A stretch of 64,000 nucleotides of DNA, from contig JACKQL020000019.1 of NCBI GenBank assembly GCA_018296165.2, forward strand, positions 930,001 through 994,000, read 5' to 3'. Below are positions 1 to 10,560 of this stretch, piece by piece. The translations under genes and the position numbers were made by a program. The notes beneath the pieces are model-generated. The model had not been told where the DNA came from. It did no database searches and saw nothing but the letters and a program-made list of their open reading frames with translations. Within the stretch, counting starts at the first letter, position 1. Each line of letters starts with the position of its first letter. Source of the DNA: Termitomyces sp. T153. Taxonomy: Eukaryota; Basidiomycota; Agaricomycetes; Agaricales; Lyophyllaceae.

Positions 1-389
1 TATGTCAAGCAAAGGAGTCAAACCTTGCACCTGCCAGATACAAGACTTGTCACATGGAACAAGCCAACATTTAAAGCCTTTAGGCCATGAAGGCTTAACC
101 TGTCAGAGCAAAATTCAAGAGCAAAGTAAAGGAATTGAATCTTCACCCTCCTGAGGGGGAAAACATTAAAATATTAGACTGAAACCTGAATTTCCCAGAC
201 ACAACCATGAAGTAGACTACACAACTGTTGTAATGGTGATTTTCAAATTTCAGTGAGGTGAAAATCATAGACAAAACAATTGTTGGACAATACAAATCAT
301 CTAGACAGGGAAAATTGTAGCAATCAACAATCATTTGACACATGCAAATCATGTTCAAATTCTGTTTAGTAAACATATCACATGGTCAT
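1..389. other. AT-rich stretch without recognisable gene
   Basis: I see no supported coding region, RNA gene or known repeat here. Its CpG-poor composition matches the old transposon debris to the right. Confidence 0.4.
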
Positions 390-830
390 TGTCAGGGGAT
401 GTCCCACTTGTTTCCCCTTCTCCTTCTCCAGTTCTTGTCAGATTTCACCCACTATAGTTTTCCTTCATTCTCCTTCCTTTTCCCTATCTATTGGTCCTAG
501 TTTCAGCCTTCAGGCTGCACCAGTTCTCTGTCAATAATTCAGACAAGTGTGGCCCCTTTGACACTGCCACCAGCTTATGTAACTGCTGACCAATTGCTGA
601 CACATCACTTTGGTCTTTTTTCTCTGTCATACTGTACAGTTGTTTCCCATGCTTCTAAGGCCTCTGAAGCATCACACCTGGCCTAGAGAATCCTCAGACT
701 TGTTCTCTTTGGATTTCCCTTTGCCAGGTGAGAAGTTATCTCAGTAGACACTGTACAGTACTGAATAAACTTTGGATTTCCCTTTGCCAGCTGTGTGATT
801 GAGCCACAGCCTCCAGAGGTCACCCTTACA
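390..830 (+). repeat. Solo LTR related to the Gyp-B family
   Basis: The block starts TGTCAGGGGATG and ends CACCCTTACA, giving inverted TGT...ACA termini. Its last ~130 bp (two copies of a 'GGATTTCCCTTTGCCAG' motif, then 'CCAGAGGTCACCCTTACA') align with the ends of the Gyp-B LTRs at 4593-4939 and 12690-13063. The 5 bp before it (385-389, GTCAT) are repeated directly after it (831-835), so it is a complete integration reduced to one LTR by recombination. At 441 bp it is longer and more divergent than the ~370-bp Gyp-B LTRs, so it is probably an older subfamily. No internal sequence remains. Confidence 0.85.
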
Positions 831-835
831 GTCAT

Positions 836-2036
836 CAAAGTTGATTTTCATTGTTATTCCAATTTTTCCTTTATTCTAAATTTGCCTTTATACCACTCTA
901 GTTCTACATTTGTCTTTATGGCACTCTAGTTCCAAAGTCTTGTCCCAGCTCACTGTCTAAATGACTTCCATTCAATCTCAATTCCATCTTCTCATCATCA
1001 ACTCCCAACCTCCAGGAAATTCTGGATTACTGTGAGTTATGTATACATGCTGTGCTCAGCATATTGGGCAACCTTAGATGATCTGATAGCAAAGTTCAGA
1101 TAACCAATACCTGGACATAGAACTGGTAAGCAATAGCTGTATTAGATGTACATACTTGTATTTAAATATAACAGAACTTTGTGCTATCTTATATTGGGGC
1201 CAGCACACTTAATGTAATGGATTGTCATGTGCCTAAGCTCATCAGAACTTTGACCACATTGTTCCCTCTGCAAAAACATCAAACCACTACTTGGCTTGTT
1301 GAAGTGATCAAAGTTAAAGTGTGGGACATGGACATCCTGAACCACCCTGATGGTGTCATTGATGTGTATATTTTGATTGGTGGATGTATACTGGCCAGAA
1401 AGATGTGGTTAATTGTTAAGCCATGCAACAATATATTCTTGCATCCTCATCTACCAGCAGTCATGGTCCAGATACAATATGTTCTGCTCCATTCAGAAAA
1501 TTCTGTGTTGGACTTTAATCACACTTGACAAGTTATGGAGTGGGTTTCAACTATAAATGATATTCTCCATCTCCTTTCACACAATAAATCCACTTCCCAC
1601 AATGATTTTCACCATAGCAATTTCACCCCAACAATTCTCAACATGATGGATCATGTGAACTTGACAGCTGGGGAGTATATACTAAAAAGAACTCAATCAC
1701 CAACTATGTCAGTAGAGATCCTGGATGTCACAGTGATTTTCTCTCTCCATCTGATGAGCAACCCTGCTAGCATTCCAAATCATGATGGTTCCTGGCTGCC
1801 TAAAGCCATACCCAATGGAATTGACATGACCAGTTTCCTGCCTCATTCCACTTCTTCAGGGAGGAAGCCCAGCCTGATCTTGTCTTTGGTTCAACATTGC
1901 AGGATTCTCTGATTGTGGCATGACCAGCATTGTCCAACACTATAGCTCAGCCATTCTGTTTCTCTAGAGCAGCAAAGATTGTATCAGCTAGGCAGGTAAA
2001 ATGTTTAATTCATATCTAGATGAAGAACCTTTAGGC
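836..2036. other. Non-coding, repeat-like stretch
   Basis: No gene is supported. The open frames at 1181-1528 and 1535-1912 (+) resemble nothing I recognise and lack gene-like composition. A short direct repeat ('CACTCTAGTTC') occurs near 895-935. CpG is nearly absent, as in the neighbouring transposon remains. Confidence 0.35.
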
Positions 2037-2480
2037 ACTGCAGAATTACTCTTTCTCCTCCTTTTATTTGACTTTGGCCAGTCAGCTGCTCAATATCATG
2101 TTGAATCAACAGAATTACTCTTTGTTCTTCTTCAATCCAGCAAATCAAGAGAATCCCTCTTTGTACTTCCCCCATCCAACAACTGCCAAATTGGCAGAAT
2201 CACTCTTTGTTCCTCTCCAATGTGACATCAGCTAGAATGAATCTGCAGAATTGCCCTCCATCAATCAGAATCCCTCTGCTGCTATGGATCAGCAGAATTG
2301 CTCTTTGTTCTTTCCTAATCATTCTCCTGCCCTGAATCAGCAGAACTGATCTTTGTCCCTCCACAATCCAAGATACACTGACACAAATCCACAGAATCAC
2401 TGGTCTACCTCCCCCAATCCAAAATACAGCAGTCAGGAGAATTGCTCTTCCACCTGCCTCAATCTGATGATTTTAGACAG
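2037..2480 (+). repeat. Degenerate tandem array of 'CAGAATTRCTCTTTGTTC' units
   Basis: A motif close to CAGAATTACTCTTTGTTC recurs about eight to ten times at irregular spacing of 30-70 bp (for example near 2040, 2110, 2192, 2248, 2290, 2338 and 2437). It is separated by CCTCCAATCC-like spacers, and versions read 'CAGAATTGCTCTTTGTTC' or 'CAGAACTGATCTTTGTCC'. The copies differ by substitutions and small indels, so this is an old minisatellite. No protein reading explains the period. Confidence 0.65.
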
Positions 2481-2884
2481 CAGCTCAATATCATGCTGAA
2501 TCAATGGCATGGTTTCTTGTCTCTCTAAATACAATGACAGTTTGATGGAGCCACTATTTTTCCTGCCATATGACAATGTTATCATGGAGACAAACAACAA
2601 AATCCATGATTCCAATTCTAATTCTGACAAGAAGGAGAGTCAGAGTGGATCTAGAGATGGATGTAGGCTGGTTGGCCCCTGCACTGCAGATGACTTTGCT
2701 GATATCTCTGCTTTTTTTATCAGAAACATCAACTTTGAGTTTCAAGTCACAGCCCACATATTGAGACATCACACTGCCTTCAACCAATGTTCCATATAAA
2801 GTACACAATTTTGCATTTTGGACATAGGACAATATACAATATATGGAATGTGGACAATTCTGCAGGATATCAGTGGGGACAATC
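2481..2884. other. Unassigned stretch between repeats
   Basis: Overlapping open frames exist on both strands (2509-2799 plus, 2554-2832 minus), but neither shows a recognisable motif. I take them as chance frames in AT-rich repeat sequence. Confidence 0.3.
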
Positions 2885-3610
2885 AGACAGTGAATACAAT
2901 GGTAAATGGTCTTATGATTGATGACAAAGGAGTCAGTAAAGCCACTGCACTATAAGTGTACATGGTAACAAGGATTTCACATAATCCACATTCTCCAGAG
3001 CAGAAACTTTAGTGCAGCAAGGGAAGGATATTGTTGAGAGCAGGGTTCAAGCCCACAGCACAACAATCATGAAGCTAGTAAAACAGTTATCAAACCCACT
3101 GCACCACAAGTCTTGGAAATTATTGACAGTTGAAACAGTGACCACAGTAGATAAAGAAAAGTCTAACTCAGTGAGTCAAATCCATACTTCTACAGGGGAG
3201 CTACTCATTCTCCACAGCAAAAGCTTTGAAGCAAAGAGACTATGTGACCAGAGGGGAGTAGAAACTCAAATGTCAAGTAATTCAAGTAATCAGATAGTAC
3301 TGAGAATAGTTTATCAATTGCACTATGTAGGTAGATACCTGAAACAAAAATCCTGCAGTAAGAGAATTTATAGTGACATGAGGCATCAAATCCTAGAGGT
3401 CACAGGTTAAAGGATTCACAATGATAGAAGCACTGACTACACCATGGGTGCTTTTGAGATAGATGTTGAAATGCTCTTAGTTGAGTGAGAGGACTTGTGA
3501 AAAAAACTCAGCAATCAATGCAGTCTATGGTATCAAGAAGAATCAAACCCTAGATGTTACCAGTGAAAGGAGTAATATATGCTCTACTAATTGCACCACA
3601 GATGCTTCAT
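2885..3610 (-). repeat. Cluster of tRNA-derived SINE-like units
   Basis: On the minus strand at least five degenerate units of about 70-77 nt carry polymerase III box A-like and box B-like motifs at tRNA spacing. The clearest are: 3037-3113, with box A 'TGGTGCAGTGGG' and box B 'GGCTTGAACCC'; 3258-3332, 'TAGTGCAATTGA' and 'CATTTGAGTTTC'; 3380-3451, 'TGGTGTAGTCAG' and 'GGATTTGATGC'; and 3538-3607, 'TGGTGCAATTAGTAG' and 'GGGTTTGATT'. A partial one has box A near 2943-2954. Acceptor stems do not pair well, so these are not functional tRNA genes. A family of tRNA-derived SINEs or tandem tRNA pseudogenes fits best. Confidence 0.5.
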
Positions 3611-3919
3611 TTTCACTTACTCCTCTTTTCTCCATCACCCTTCTGTCACTAGCCCTTACCACCCATAGCAATCTTCTTTCACCTTTCACTTTCCTACCAG
3701 CCCTATCAATTGCCTAGTTCACCCTTGTTACCAACTCTTCTCCTCTTCTCCTCTTCTTAGCAATTTCCACTAGCAAATTTTATACATCCTTTGCATTTTC
3801 ATTATCCAGCAATTTAGTGACCCTGCATTACTATCTAGCAACTTAGGCTAGCAATAGCAATACTTTCCCTTTGGGATGTTTACTGACTTGCCCTCATTAC
3901 TTCCTATTGCCAGCTAGGC
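3611..3919. other. Pyrimidine-rich non-coding stretch
   Basis: The plus strand is rich in C and T, with repeated 'CTCCTCTTTTCTCC'-like runs. No gene is supported. The copia remnant begins at its right edge, so this may be decayed pol, but I could not recover a reading frame. Confidence 0.3.
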
Positions 3920-4558
3920 AGCATGGGAGCACATCAGTGTCAACTGCAAGCCTCTACCTCAAGAGGAGCAATGTGCTCTCAAATGCACTCCCTATTGTCA
4001 GCTCATTGGGTACCTCCTCTATCTTGCAAAATTGACTTGCCCAGACATCATGTTTTGGGTACAACAGCTAATGCAATATCTTGACTTGTACAGCACTCCA
4101 CACTGGAATTCTGCCATATGCCTTGTCAGATACTTGAAAGGTACTCATGACCTACAGTTACACCTTGGAGGGCAACAAGATGATATTGACCTCAGGGATG
4201 ACACAGACTCTGACTGGGCCAGTTGCCCAGACACAAGATGAAGTGTGGGCAGGTATACTTGGAGTCTTAGATCAGGCACAATATCCTGGGCAGTTAGGAA
4301 GCAGCATACAGTTGCTGCCTCCTCCTGTGAAGCAGAGTATATGGCCACTTTTGAAAGCACTCAAGAATGCATCTGGCTTTGCTCACTCCTCAAAGACATT
4401 GGAAAATACATCACATCACAGCCAACACAGATGTTCTGCAACAACAATTCTGCAATTGCCCTATCTGAGGACCTGCTTGTGCACACATGGGTCAAGCATG
4501 TGGACATAGAATACTACTTCCTACAAGAGCATGTACAATCAAATGAGCTGATGCTTTG
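3920..4558 (+). pseudogene. Ty1/copia pol fragment (end of RT and RNase H)
   Basis: This is the 3' end of a Ty1/copia-type polyprotein. Translation gives the 'YCQLIGYLLYLA...CPDIMF' block that links reverse transcriptase to RNase H, then 'VAASSCEAEYMA' (the usual VA.SS.EAEY.A RNase H block) near 4315-4350. It ends with 'CNNNSAIALSEDLLVH', 'KHVDIEYYFLQEHV' and a stop at 4557-4559. One frame change near 4240 and an upstream stop near 3926 show it is dead. Gag, protease, integrase and most of RT are missing to the left. Gyp-B inserted 30 bp downstream of the stop, and the matching copia 3' LTR lies beyond that insertion at 13160-13513. Confidence 0.85.
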
Positions 4559-4587
4559 ACAGGTCCCATCAAAAGATTTTCACTCTT

Positions 4588-4592
4588 CCATC
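4588..4592. repeat. Target-site duplication CCATC, left copy
   Basis: The five bases CCATC immediately precede the 5' LTR and recur at 13064-13068 right after the 3' LTR. A 5-bp duplication is normal for Ty3/gypsy integration. Confidence 0.9.
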
Positions 4593-4939
4593 TGTCAGGG
4601 GACTTCCATTTCCAACCTCTGCAGCTTGCTCAACATCTCTGGAGCTTGTTCCAGACCCCCAGAGATCTCCTGAGACCTGCAGGACTTTCTGTATTACCTC
4701 ATTGGTCACTCCTCTAGAGTTAGGAGTAGCTCTAGTCTTCTGTATAGCCATTCCCACACCTCCACTGCCAGCTAATGCACCACACCAAGCAGTGGAGATC
4801 TTTAGACTTGTTCTCTTCAGATTCCCCTCTGCTAGGTGATTAGTTACTGTTGTATTATTGTCTACTTGCTAATATACTTTGGATTCCCCTCTGCTAGCTG
4901 CATGACTCTGAGCCACTGCTCCCAGAGGTCACCCTTATA
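4593..4939 (+). repeat. Gyp-B 5' LTR
   Basis: It starts TGTCAGGGGACTTCC and ends 'CACCCTTATA' (terminal CA mutated to TA). It aligns along its length with 12690-13063, 43949-44317 and, inverted, 51301-51670. It contains two copies of 'GGATTCCCCTCTGCTAG' near its 3' end. Confidence 0.9.
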
Positions 4940-5045
4940 GCAGAACAAGTCTCCTATAACTGGTCTGGAAACCCCTCATAGCTGCAAAGAACCTCTAAGC
5001 CTCTATCTGTCACTTCCCCACCAGGATTAAGCACCATGGAGTTCT

Positions 5046-5300
5046 ATGTCTCAGCTTGCCAACCCAGACACCTCCATGGAGGCTCCAGCCCCACAGGATG
5101 AAGCCTGGACCTGCCTGCTACACCTAGAAAACCAGGTGGAACTCACACAATCATCTCTTACCCACCATACAACTAAACTCTCCACCCTCCATCAAACTAC
5201 AGATCTTATCTCCCAATCACTCTAGGCACTGCTCGAGCACATACCCCCTATCTCTGCACCTTCTCTGGTCACAGAACCAGCCCCAACCACTCCTGTACCC
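5046..5300 (+). pseudogene. Gyp-B gag, N-terminal fragment
   Basis: The frame begins MSQLANPDTSMEAPAPQ at 5046 and continues with a predicted coiled coil ('LLHLENQVELTQSSLTHH...'), matching the gag starts at 44424 (plus) and 51194 (minus). It has one TAG stop at about 5224 and ends where the inverted Gyp-A segment begins, near 5300. The usual capsid part and zinc knuckle are missing. Confidence 0.7.
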
Positions 5301-5643
5301 ACTTCTCATCCTTGCTTTTGTCATACCCCTTCCACCAAACCAAAAACTCCATCACCCTACCTCTAGTCCTCTGCTCTCTGAGGATGTGCTCAATCTCAAC
5401 CTTGTCCCCTGTGTCCATCTGCACTAGCAGAGGCAGCTCTTGTTGATGTCCTGGTATCATGTCTATCTGCACTGGGACCAAGCAAGAGACATGGAAAACA
5501 TTATGAATTGACCACCCATCTAGCAACTCTAGTCTGTAGGCTGTTGACAAGATCTTTTGCACTACTTTGAAAGGACCAAAGCACTTGAAATTGAGCTTAT
5601 GGCTTGGTCTGTCAGAATGTAAATCTGCCTGCTCAAGATAGAC
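5290..5643 (-). pseudogene. Gyp-A integrase C-terminal linker and chromodomain
   Basis: After a TGA at 5641-5643 the frame reads through 'DRPSHKLNFKCFGPFKV', the GPF-like block of gypsy integrases. It then reaches a chromodomain 'EIEHILREQRTRGRV...FLVWWKGYDKS' with the aromatic residues that bind methylated histone tails. The terminal helix runs into Gyp-B sequence at about 5300, so the chromodomain is complete or nearly so. Such domains steer integration to heterochromatin, which fits the nesting seen here (inference). Confidence 0.8.
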
Positions 5644-6828
5644 TCAGTCACCAATTGCATAGTTTCCAGCCTCTTCAACCCAGGCATTATTAAAATGCTT
5701 CATCCTCTCCACTGCCAGCTTTAGCAGCCTCTTCAGCTCAGCTTGTACCTTGTGTATGTGGTCAAGATGTTCATTGGCCTTTGGCACAGACTGTGAGTTC
5801 ACAGGGTCAATGGAGAAGGTTGGGTTGTATGCATACTCAGCATAGAAAGGAGACATACCAATCACTGAATTGACACAATTATTATATGCAAACTCAGCAA
5901 ATGGAAGCCAATCCATCCAGTCATCCTGGTAATAGTCAACAAATGCCTGCAAGTACACCTCAAAATCCTGGTTTGTATGCTCTGTCCAACTGTCTGTTTG
6001 TGGGTGGTGGGCCATTGACAGCACCTGCTTGATGCCTAGCCTTTCCCACATCCACTTGACATAGCATGTGACAAACTGCAGACCTCTATCCAAAACCACT
6101 TTCTTTGGCATACCATGCAAGGACTACACCCAATCCATGAATGCATCACACATCACCACCATGTTGTCTATTGAGTGGGCACCCAGGAAGTATTCCCTTT
6201 TTATTTCCTTGTCACATACCACCTGTATTGCATTGTAGCCCCATGATGCTAGTAGAGAGCCAATGTAGTCTGTAGTGATGTGTTGTTATGGGCTGTCAGG
6301 TACCTCCAAAGGCTGTAGGGGGCCATACAGCTTCTGTCACCTTGGTTTGATTTGCTGACACATCTTGCAGCCCTTCATGTAATGCTGGACATACTCTGCC
6401 ATCCACAGCCAATAGTAGTTCCTTGCAATAAGAGCCAGCATGTTTGACTGCCTAGAGTGCCCTGCCAAAATCAAATTGTGGTACAACTGCAACACCAACC
6501 TCTTCACCTCATCATCATCTGGGACATATACCAGGCCCTTGAACCTAACCAATCCCTCATCAACCACAAAATCCTTCAACTCAGCATGGACCAGTGCTGG
6601 CACCACCTCAGTCCACCACAACACCTGAAGCTTTGGGTCCTTGGGGGTCACCTCTTGAATCCACCCCAAGATGTCTGCATCTGCTAAGATTGCCTGTGTT
6701 GCTGCTATCTGCCACACCACCTTGGACTTGCCACACTGCTCTATAACCACCACCACCCTCCACACACATTGCACCCCCACCCTTTCCTCTGTCAGCACCC
6801 ACTCTCCCATGTTATCACAAGCCTCCAT
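5644..6828 (-). pseudogene. Gyp-A integrase (HHCC finger and catalytic core)
   Basis: The 6337-6828 part contains the zinc-binding 'LYHNLILAGHSRQSN' and 'CKMCQQIKPR' (H-H-C-C). The 6121-6336 part holds 'QHITTDYIGSL' (first catalytic Asp) in a frame with stops. The 5644-6120 part holds 'KKVVLDRGLQF' (second Asp) and 'QTDSWTEHTNQ' (Glu), followed by 'FAEFAYNN'. All three catalytic positions are still acidic, but at least three stop codons break the frame. Confidence 0.85.
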
Positions 6829-7478
6829 CAGTACTTCATGATCTGGATGCCTTCACAGGCCATCTGGGCCAGTGCTTAGTCTTCCTGGCTGATGGTGAAT
6901 GACAAAAACAAAATGGTTCAAGAAGATGCTCCACCTTGTCTGTTGTCTGTTGAGGTCACATGCTGTCATGAAATACTTGAGGTTTTGGTGATCTGAGAAC
7001 ACATCCATAGTGAATGGATTTCCTTCCAAGTATGGTCACCCCAAGTAACCTCAAATGCCCATACCACCAAAAGCAACTCCTTATCATGCACGTCATAGTT
7101 TTGTTCTGCTGGTTACAACACCTTAGAGAAGAATGCAACTGGCTGCCAGTCCCCATCCTCCCCCTCCTGTGACAAAACTGCTTCCACCACAAAGTCTGAT
7201 GCATCAGTCTCCATGCAAAAGGCTGCCTCCATGTTTGGCATAACCAACACCAGCACTCAGACAAAGGCATGCTTCAGAGTATCAAATGCCTGTTGCTCCT
7301 CATCTCCCCACTGCCATGCATACTCCTTTCCCTTCAGCCTCTCCAATGGTCTCACTATCATTGCATAATCCTGCACAAAGCACTGGTGAAAGTTGCAGAA
7401 GCCATGGAACTGATTCACATATTGTATGTACCTTGGAGTTGGCCATTCTGTAACTCTGCTGACCTTAACAGGGTCCAT
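6829..7478 (-). pseudogene. Gyp-A RT connection and RNase H
   Basis: The 7257-7478 frame gives the post-RT block 'MDPVKVSRVTEWPTP' and 'FHGFCNFHQCFVQDYAMIVRPL', then 'WGDEEQQAFDTLKHAF'. RNase H follows on the minus strand to about 6830 but is split among frames. Normal gypsy order is kept between RT and integrase. Confidence 0.7.
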
Positions 7479-8293
7479 CCCAATGCAGCCCAGGGTTATC
7501 TTCAGACTGAGGTAATTAACTTCTGTTGTGCTGAACTAACACTTCTTGGGCTTGAGGAACAGGTCTGCCTCTTAGCCTTGTGTTGAGCTGGATCCTCTGA
7601 AAAGATAATAATATTGTCCAGATACAACACCATGTAGACATCCACCAGGTCATGGAACAACTTGTTCATCATTCTCTGAAAGGCCACTGGTGCATTTCAG
7701 AGGCCAAATTGCATAACCAGGAACTTGAATTGCTCATAATGCATATGAAATGAAGTCTTCTACTCATCCATGGCTTGGATCCTCATGTTGTAGTATCCCC
7801 ACCACATATCCAGTGTGGTGAAGACCTTGGCCACCTTGAACCAATCCAAAAGTTTGTTGATGAGCAGAATTGGGTATGCATCTGGCTTTGTTACTGCATT
7901 CAGTGCCCTAAAGTCAACTACCAGGCACAACAAACCATCCTTCTTTTTTACAAAGAACACCAGGGCCCTACATGGTGCATTTGACAGCCTGATGTAGCCT
8001 TTTGCCAAATTCTCATCAATGAACTGCCACAATGCATGCAATTTAGCTGGTGCCAGCTGATAGAGTTTCCCTGGAGGTGGCACTTCTGCCCTGTCAATCA
8101 GATTGATGCTCAAGTCATGCTTTCTGTGCTGTGGCAGCCACTCTGAATGGTCTTTGCTGAAGACATCAAGAAAATCATGCAGAGCCTCTGGCACCAACTC
8201 CTTTGCCAACTTCTGCCCCTCCACACTATCCTTTGCTGCCTTCTCTGCTAACGCCTGCAAAAAGCTCTGCAATGTCTTTGCCTCCACTACCAC
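7479..8293 (-). pseudogene. Gyp-A reverse transcriptase
   Basis: The frame from 8293 has 'PPPGKLYQLAPAKLHAL', 'FFVKKKDGLLCLVVDFRALN' and 'FTTLDMWWGYYNMRI', all standard gypsy RT blocks. It is followed after two stops by 'AFQRMMNKLFHDL' and 'MVLYLDNIIIF' (7613-7624). The catalytic YLDD has become YLDN. At DNA level this is GAC-AAT from an ancestral GACGAT-like CpG. The copy cannot polymerise as it stands. Confidence 0.88.
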
Positions 8294-8633
8294 CAGCTAT
8301 AGACCTCCCCCTATGTGCATTGACTCCATCACCCACCTCTGCTCCAGGTAGGCCCCCATCTCCTGCTCATCCCCCTTTTTTCAATGCCCCATCTAATGCC
8401 TCCACTATGCTGTCCCATGCCACTCACACTGCCACTGCCTTCTGCCTATGCCAAAACCTTGTTTTCCATGTCCTCACCTGCTTCAGACCCCAAAAATGCT
8501 CTTTTGGTGCCAACTTCACTGCAAATGCCTTCCATGCCTGGGCTGTCAGTCTCAAACATGTCTGCTGGCAGTGGTCCAATTCAAAACATGCTGTAGAATG
8601 CCCCCAATCAATGTCTAGGTTGTGGCAGTGCAA

Positions 8634-9098
8634 TCAATTGACACCTAGGATCAGGTTGTCATTGCTGATGTCTACAACATCCAAGGCCAATATCTTCACA
8701 TGGTTGCCAATGGTGAGGTGCAGTAGCACTTCTTCTATAATCAACCCTGATTTAATCTCAGAATTGTTGATCATCCTGAGCTTCATTGAGTGCTTCATCC
8801 AAACCATCAGAATTTGCTGCTCCACCACAAACTGAGAGTGGATGAAGCAGCAGCTGGCTCCTGAGTCCACCATTGCTTGTGTGTCCATGAGCACAGAGGA
8901 GGGGGTCAAGGGACCAGAGATGCTGAGTGTGATTGGGAGCTTGAATGCAAAGTATGGGGAGCAAGGCAATCTTGCATGTATAACCACTGCACACTGCTGT
9001 CCAGTGTTTGCTTTAGCAGTGTCATGTAATGCATTATCATTAGAAGGTGCAAATACATGCTGCTCTTTGGTTGTGCCTGTTGTGACTATACAAGGCAA
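8634..9098 (-). pseudogene. Gyp-A retropepsin
   Basis: The frame contains 'AMVDSGASCCFIH', the D-S-G-A active-site loop of an LTR-element aspartic protease, then 'LILGVN' near the end, the usual second hydrophobic block. RT begins downstream after several stops (8294-8633). Confidence 0.8.
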
Positions 9099-9100
9099 GC

Positions 9101-9490
9101 CTACACAAAACCTGGCCCTGGTTCCTCACCCTTCTTCTCTGCTTCAAGCGCCTCCCACACTGCTGCTTTCAGCAACACCAACCACACCAGACAGTCTGCC
9201 ATGAAGTGCCCTGTTTTGGCACACTTATAACACTTTCTCAATGCAATATGGCTCACATAATCAATGTCCATGGCCTCAGAGTCCTTTGAAGGAGGTGGGG
9301 GGGCTGTGTGCACCAGTAGTGCCACAGCAGGTGTTGATGTGGGTTGCAGGGCTCTCAGTGCACCTCCAGCCTGCCACTGACTCTTCCTCCTGGCTGCCAT
9401 GTCCACAAGCTTGCCCTCTCTGCACAAAAGAATATCTCTTGCCTCCTCCACTATGGCAAAGTCTATGTTGATGAGGGCCTCATACTTAAC
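9101..9490 (-). pseudogene. Gyp-A gag C-terminus with CCHC zinc knuckle
   Basis: The frame reads 'EEARDILLCREGKLVDMAA' and ends with 'CYKCAKTGHFMADC', a CX2CX4HX4C nucleic-acid-binding knuckle. It continues upstream to about 9490 ('YEALINIDFAIVEEARD'), where it meets Gyp-B sequence; the capsid part is missing. Confidence 0.8.
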
Positions 9491-10560
9491 CCAGAGTTTC
9501 CAGACAAAGCAGTAGAGGTGGGGGACAGGATTTATGCCACCACCTTATGTTTGCCACCCTTTATTGTGGAGATTTGGGCTAGCCAGACCACATCCCAGCA
9601 ACTGGCCCAGGCATTTGCTGCTGGCTCTGCACCCCAGGAGTTCCAAGACATTGTACCTTCCTACCTCCATGCATTCAAGAATGTGTTCTCCAAGGCCTTG
9701 TTTGACTTGCTTCTGGAGTGCAAGCAGTAGGACCATGCCATCAAGTTACTGCCTGACTCCACACCCTCCAACTATAAGGTCTATCTGCTAGTGCCCAAGG
9801 AGCAGGACAGACTCAACACCTTCCCGCAAGAGAACCTAGACTCCAGTCACATATGCCCCTCCAAATCTTTGAAATAGCTTCTCCAGTCTTCTTCATCAAG
9901 AAGAAAGACAGCTTGCTCTGACTGGTTCAGGATTACCAGGTTCTCAATGCCATGACCATGAAGAACTGCTACCCCCTCCTCCTCATCTCTGAACTCATCA
10001 ACAACCTCCAGGGTGTGCAGTACTTCACCAAACTGGATGTCCAGTGGGGCTACAACAATGTGCATATTCAGAATGGAGACAAGTAGAAGGCCACCTTCCA
10101 GACCAACCAGTGATTGTTTGAACCCCTCATTATGTTTTTTGGGCTTACCAATAGCCTGGCCACCTTCCAGACAATGATGAACAACATCTTCCAAGACCTC
10201 ATTGCCAAAGGCATAGTGTGCATGTACCTCAACAACATCCTTGTCTATACCAAAATGCTAGAAGAGCACTGTTGGATCACTTGCCTTGTCTTGGAATGCC
10301 TCTGCTAGCACCAGCTCTACCTCAAACTAGAGAAGTGTGAGTTTAAGCAGACTCAGATTAAATATCTGGGCCTGATCATCTCACACAGAGCCACAGAGAT
10401 GGACCCAGTGAAGGTAGCAGGCATGGCAGAGTGGCCAGAGCCCAAGAACAAGAAGGAGGTGCAGGTGTTCCTTGGCTTTGCAAACTTCTACTGGAGATTC
10501 ATTCAGGACTTCTTGCATCATGCCTGTCCACTATTTGACCTTACTGGGATGGATGTTGTG
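9491..10560 (+). pseudogene. Gyp-B protease tail and reverse transcriptase
   Basis: Starts 'NPEFPDKAVEVGDRIYAT', which matches the copy at 46018. RT follows across several stops: 'FFIKKKDSLL', 'YFTKLDVQWGYNNVHIQ', 'FFGLTNSLATFQTMMN' and 'MYLNNILVYTKMLEEH' (YLNN at 10225-10236 in place of YLDD), then 'EVQVFLGFANFYWRFIQDF'. Stops at 9728, 9877 and others, plus the two D-to-N changes in the active site, show loss of function. The N-N change is explained by CTCGACGACATC to CTCAACAACATC, two CpG transitions. Confidence 0.88.

Larger units (their letters stand above)
5290..9490 (-). mobile_element. Gyp-A: LTR-less internal segment of a chromovirus inside Gyp-B
   Basis: On the minus strand the order is gag zinc knuckle, retropepsin, RT, RNase H, integrase and chromodomain, the complete internal order of a Ty3/gypsy chromovirus. 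No LTR is found at either end: sequence passes straight from its chromodomain into Gyp-B gag near 5300, and from its gag into Gyp-B pol near 9490. The segment belongs to a different family from Gyp-B by protein sequence. How it lost its LTRs while lying in a flanked Gyp-B is unclear; capture during template switching or a later rearrangement are both possible. Confidence 0.8.

Noticed and set aside
3037..3113. Functional tRNA gene
   Set aside because: Box A and B fit but acceptor and anticodon stems do not pair.
8203..8835. 210-codon plus-strand frame
   Set aside because: Shadow of Gyp-A protease and RT on the minus strand; no motif.
10225..10236. YLNN as a novel RT active-site variant
   Set aside because: Both changes are explained by CpG decay, and all carriers also have stop codons.
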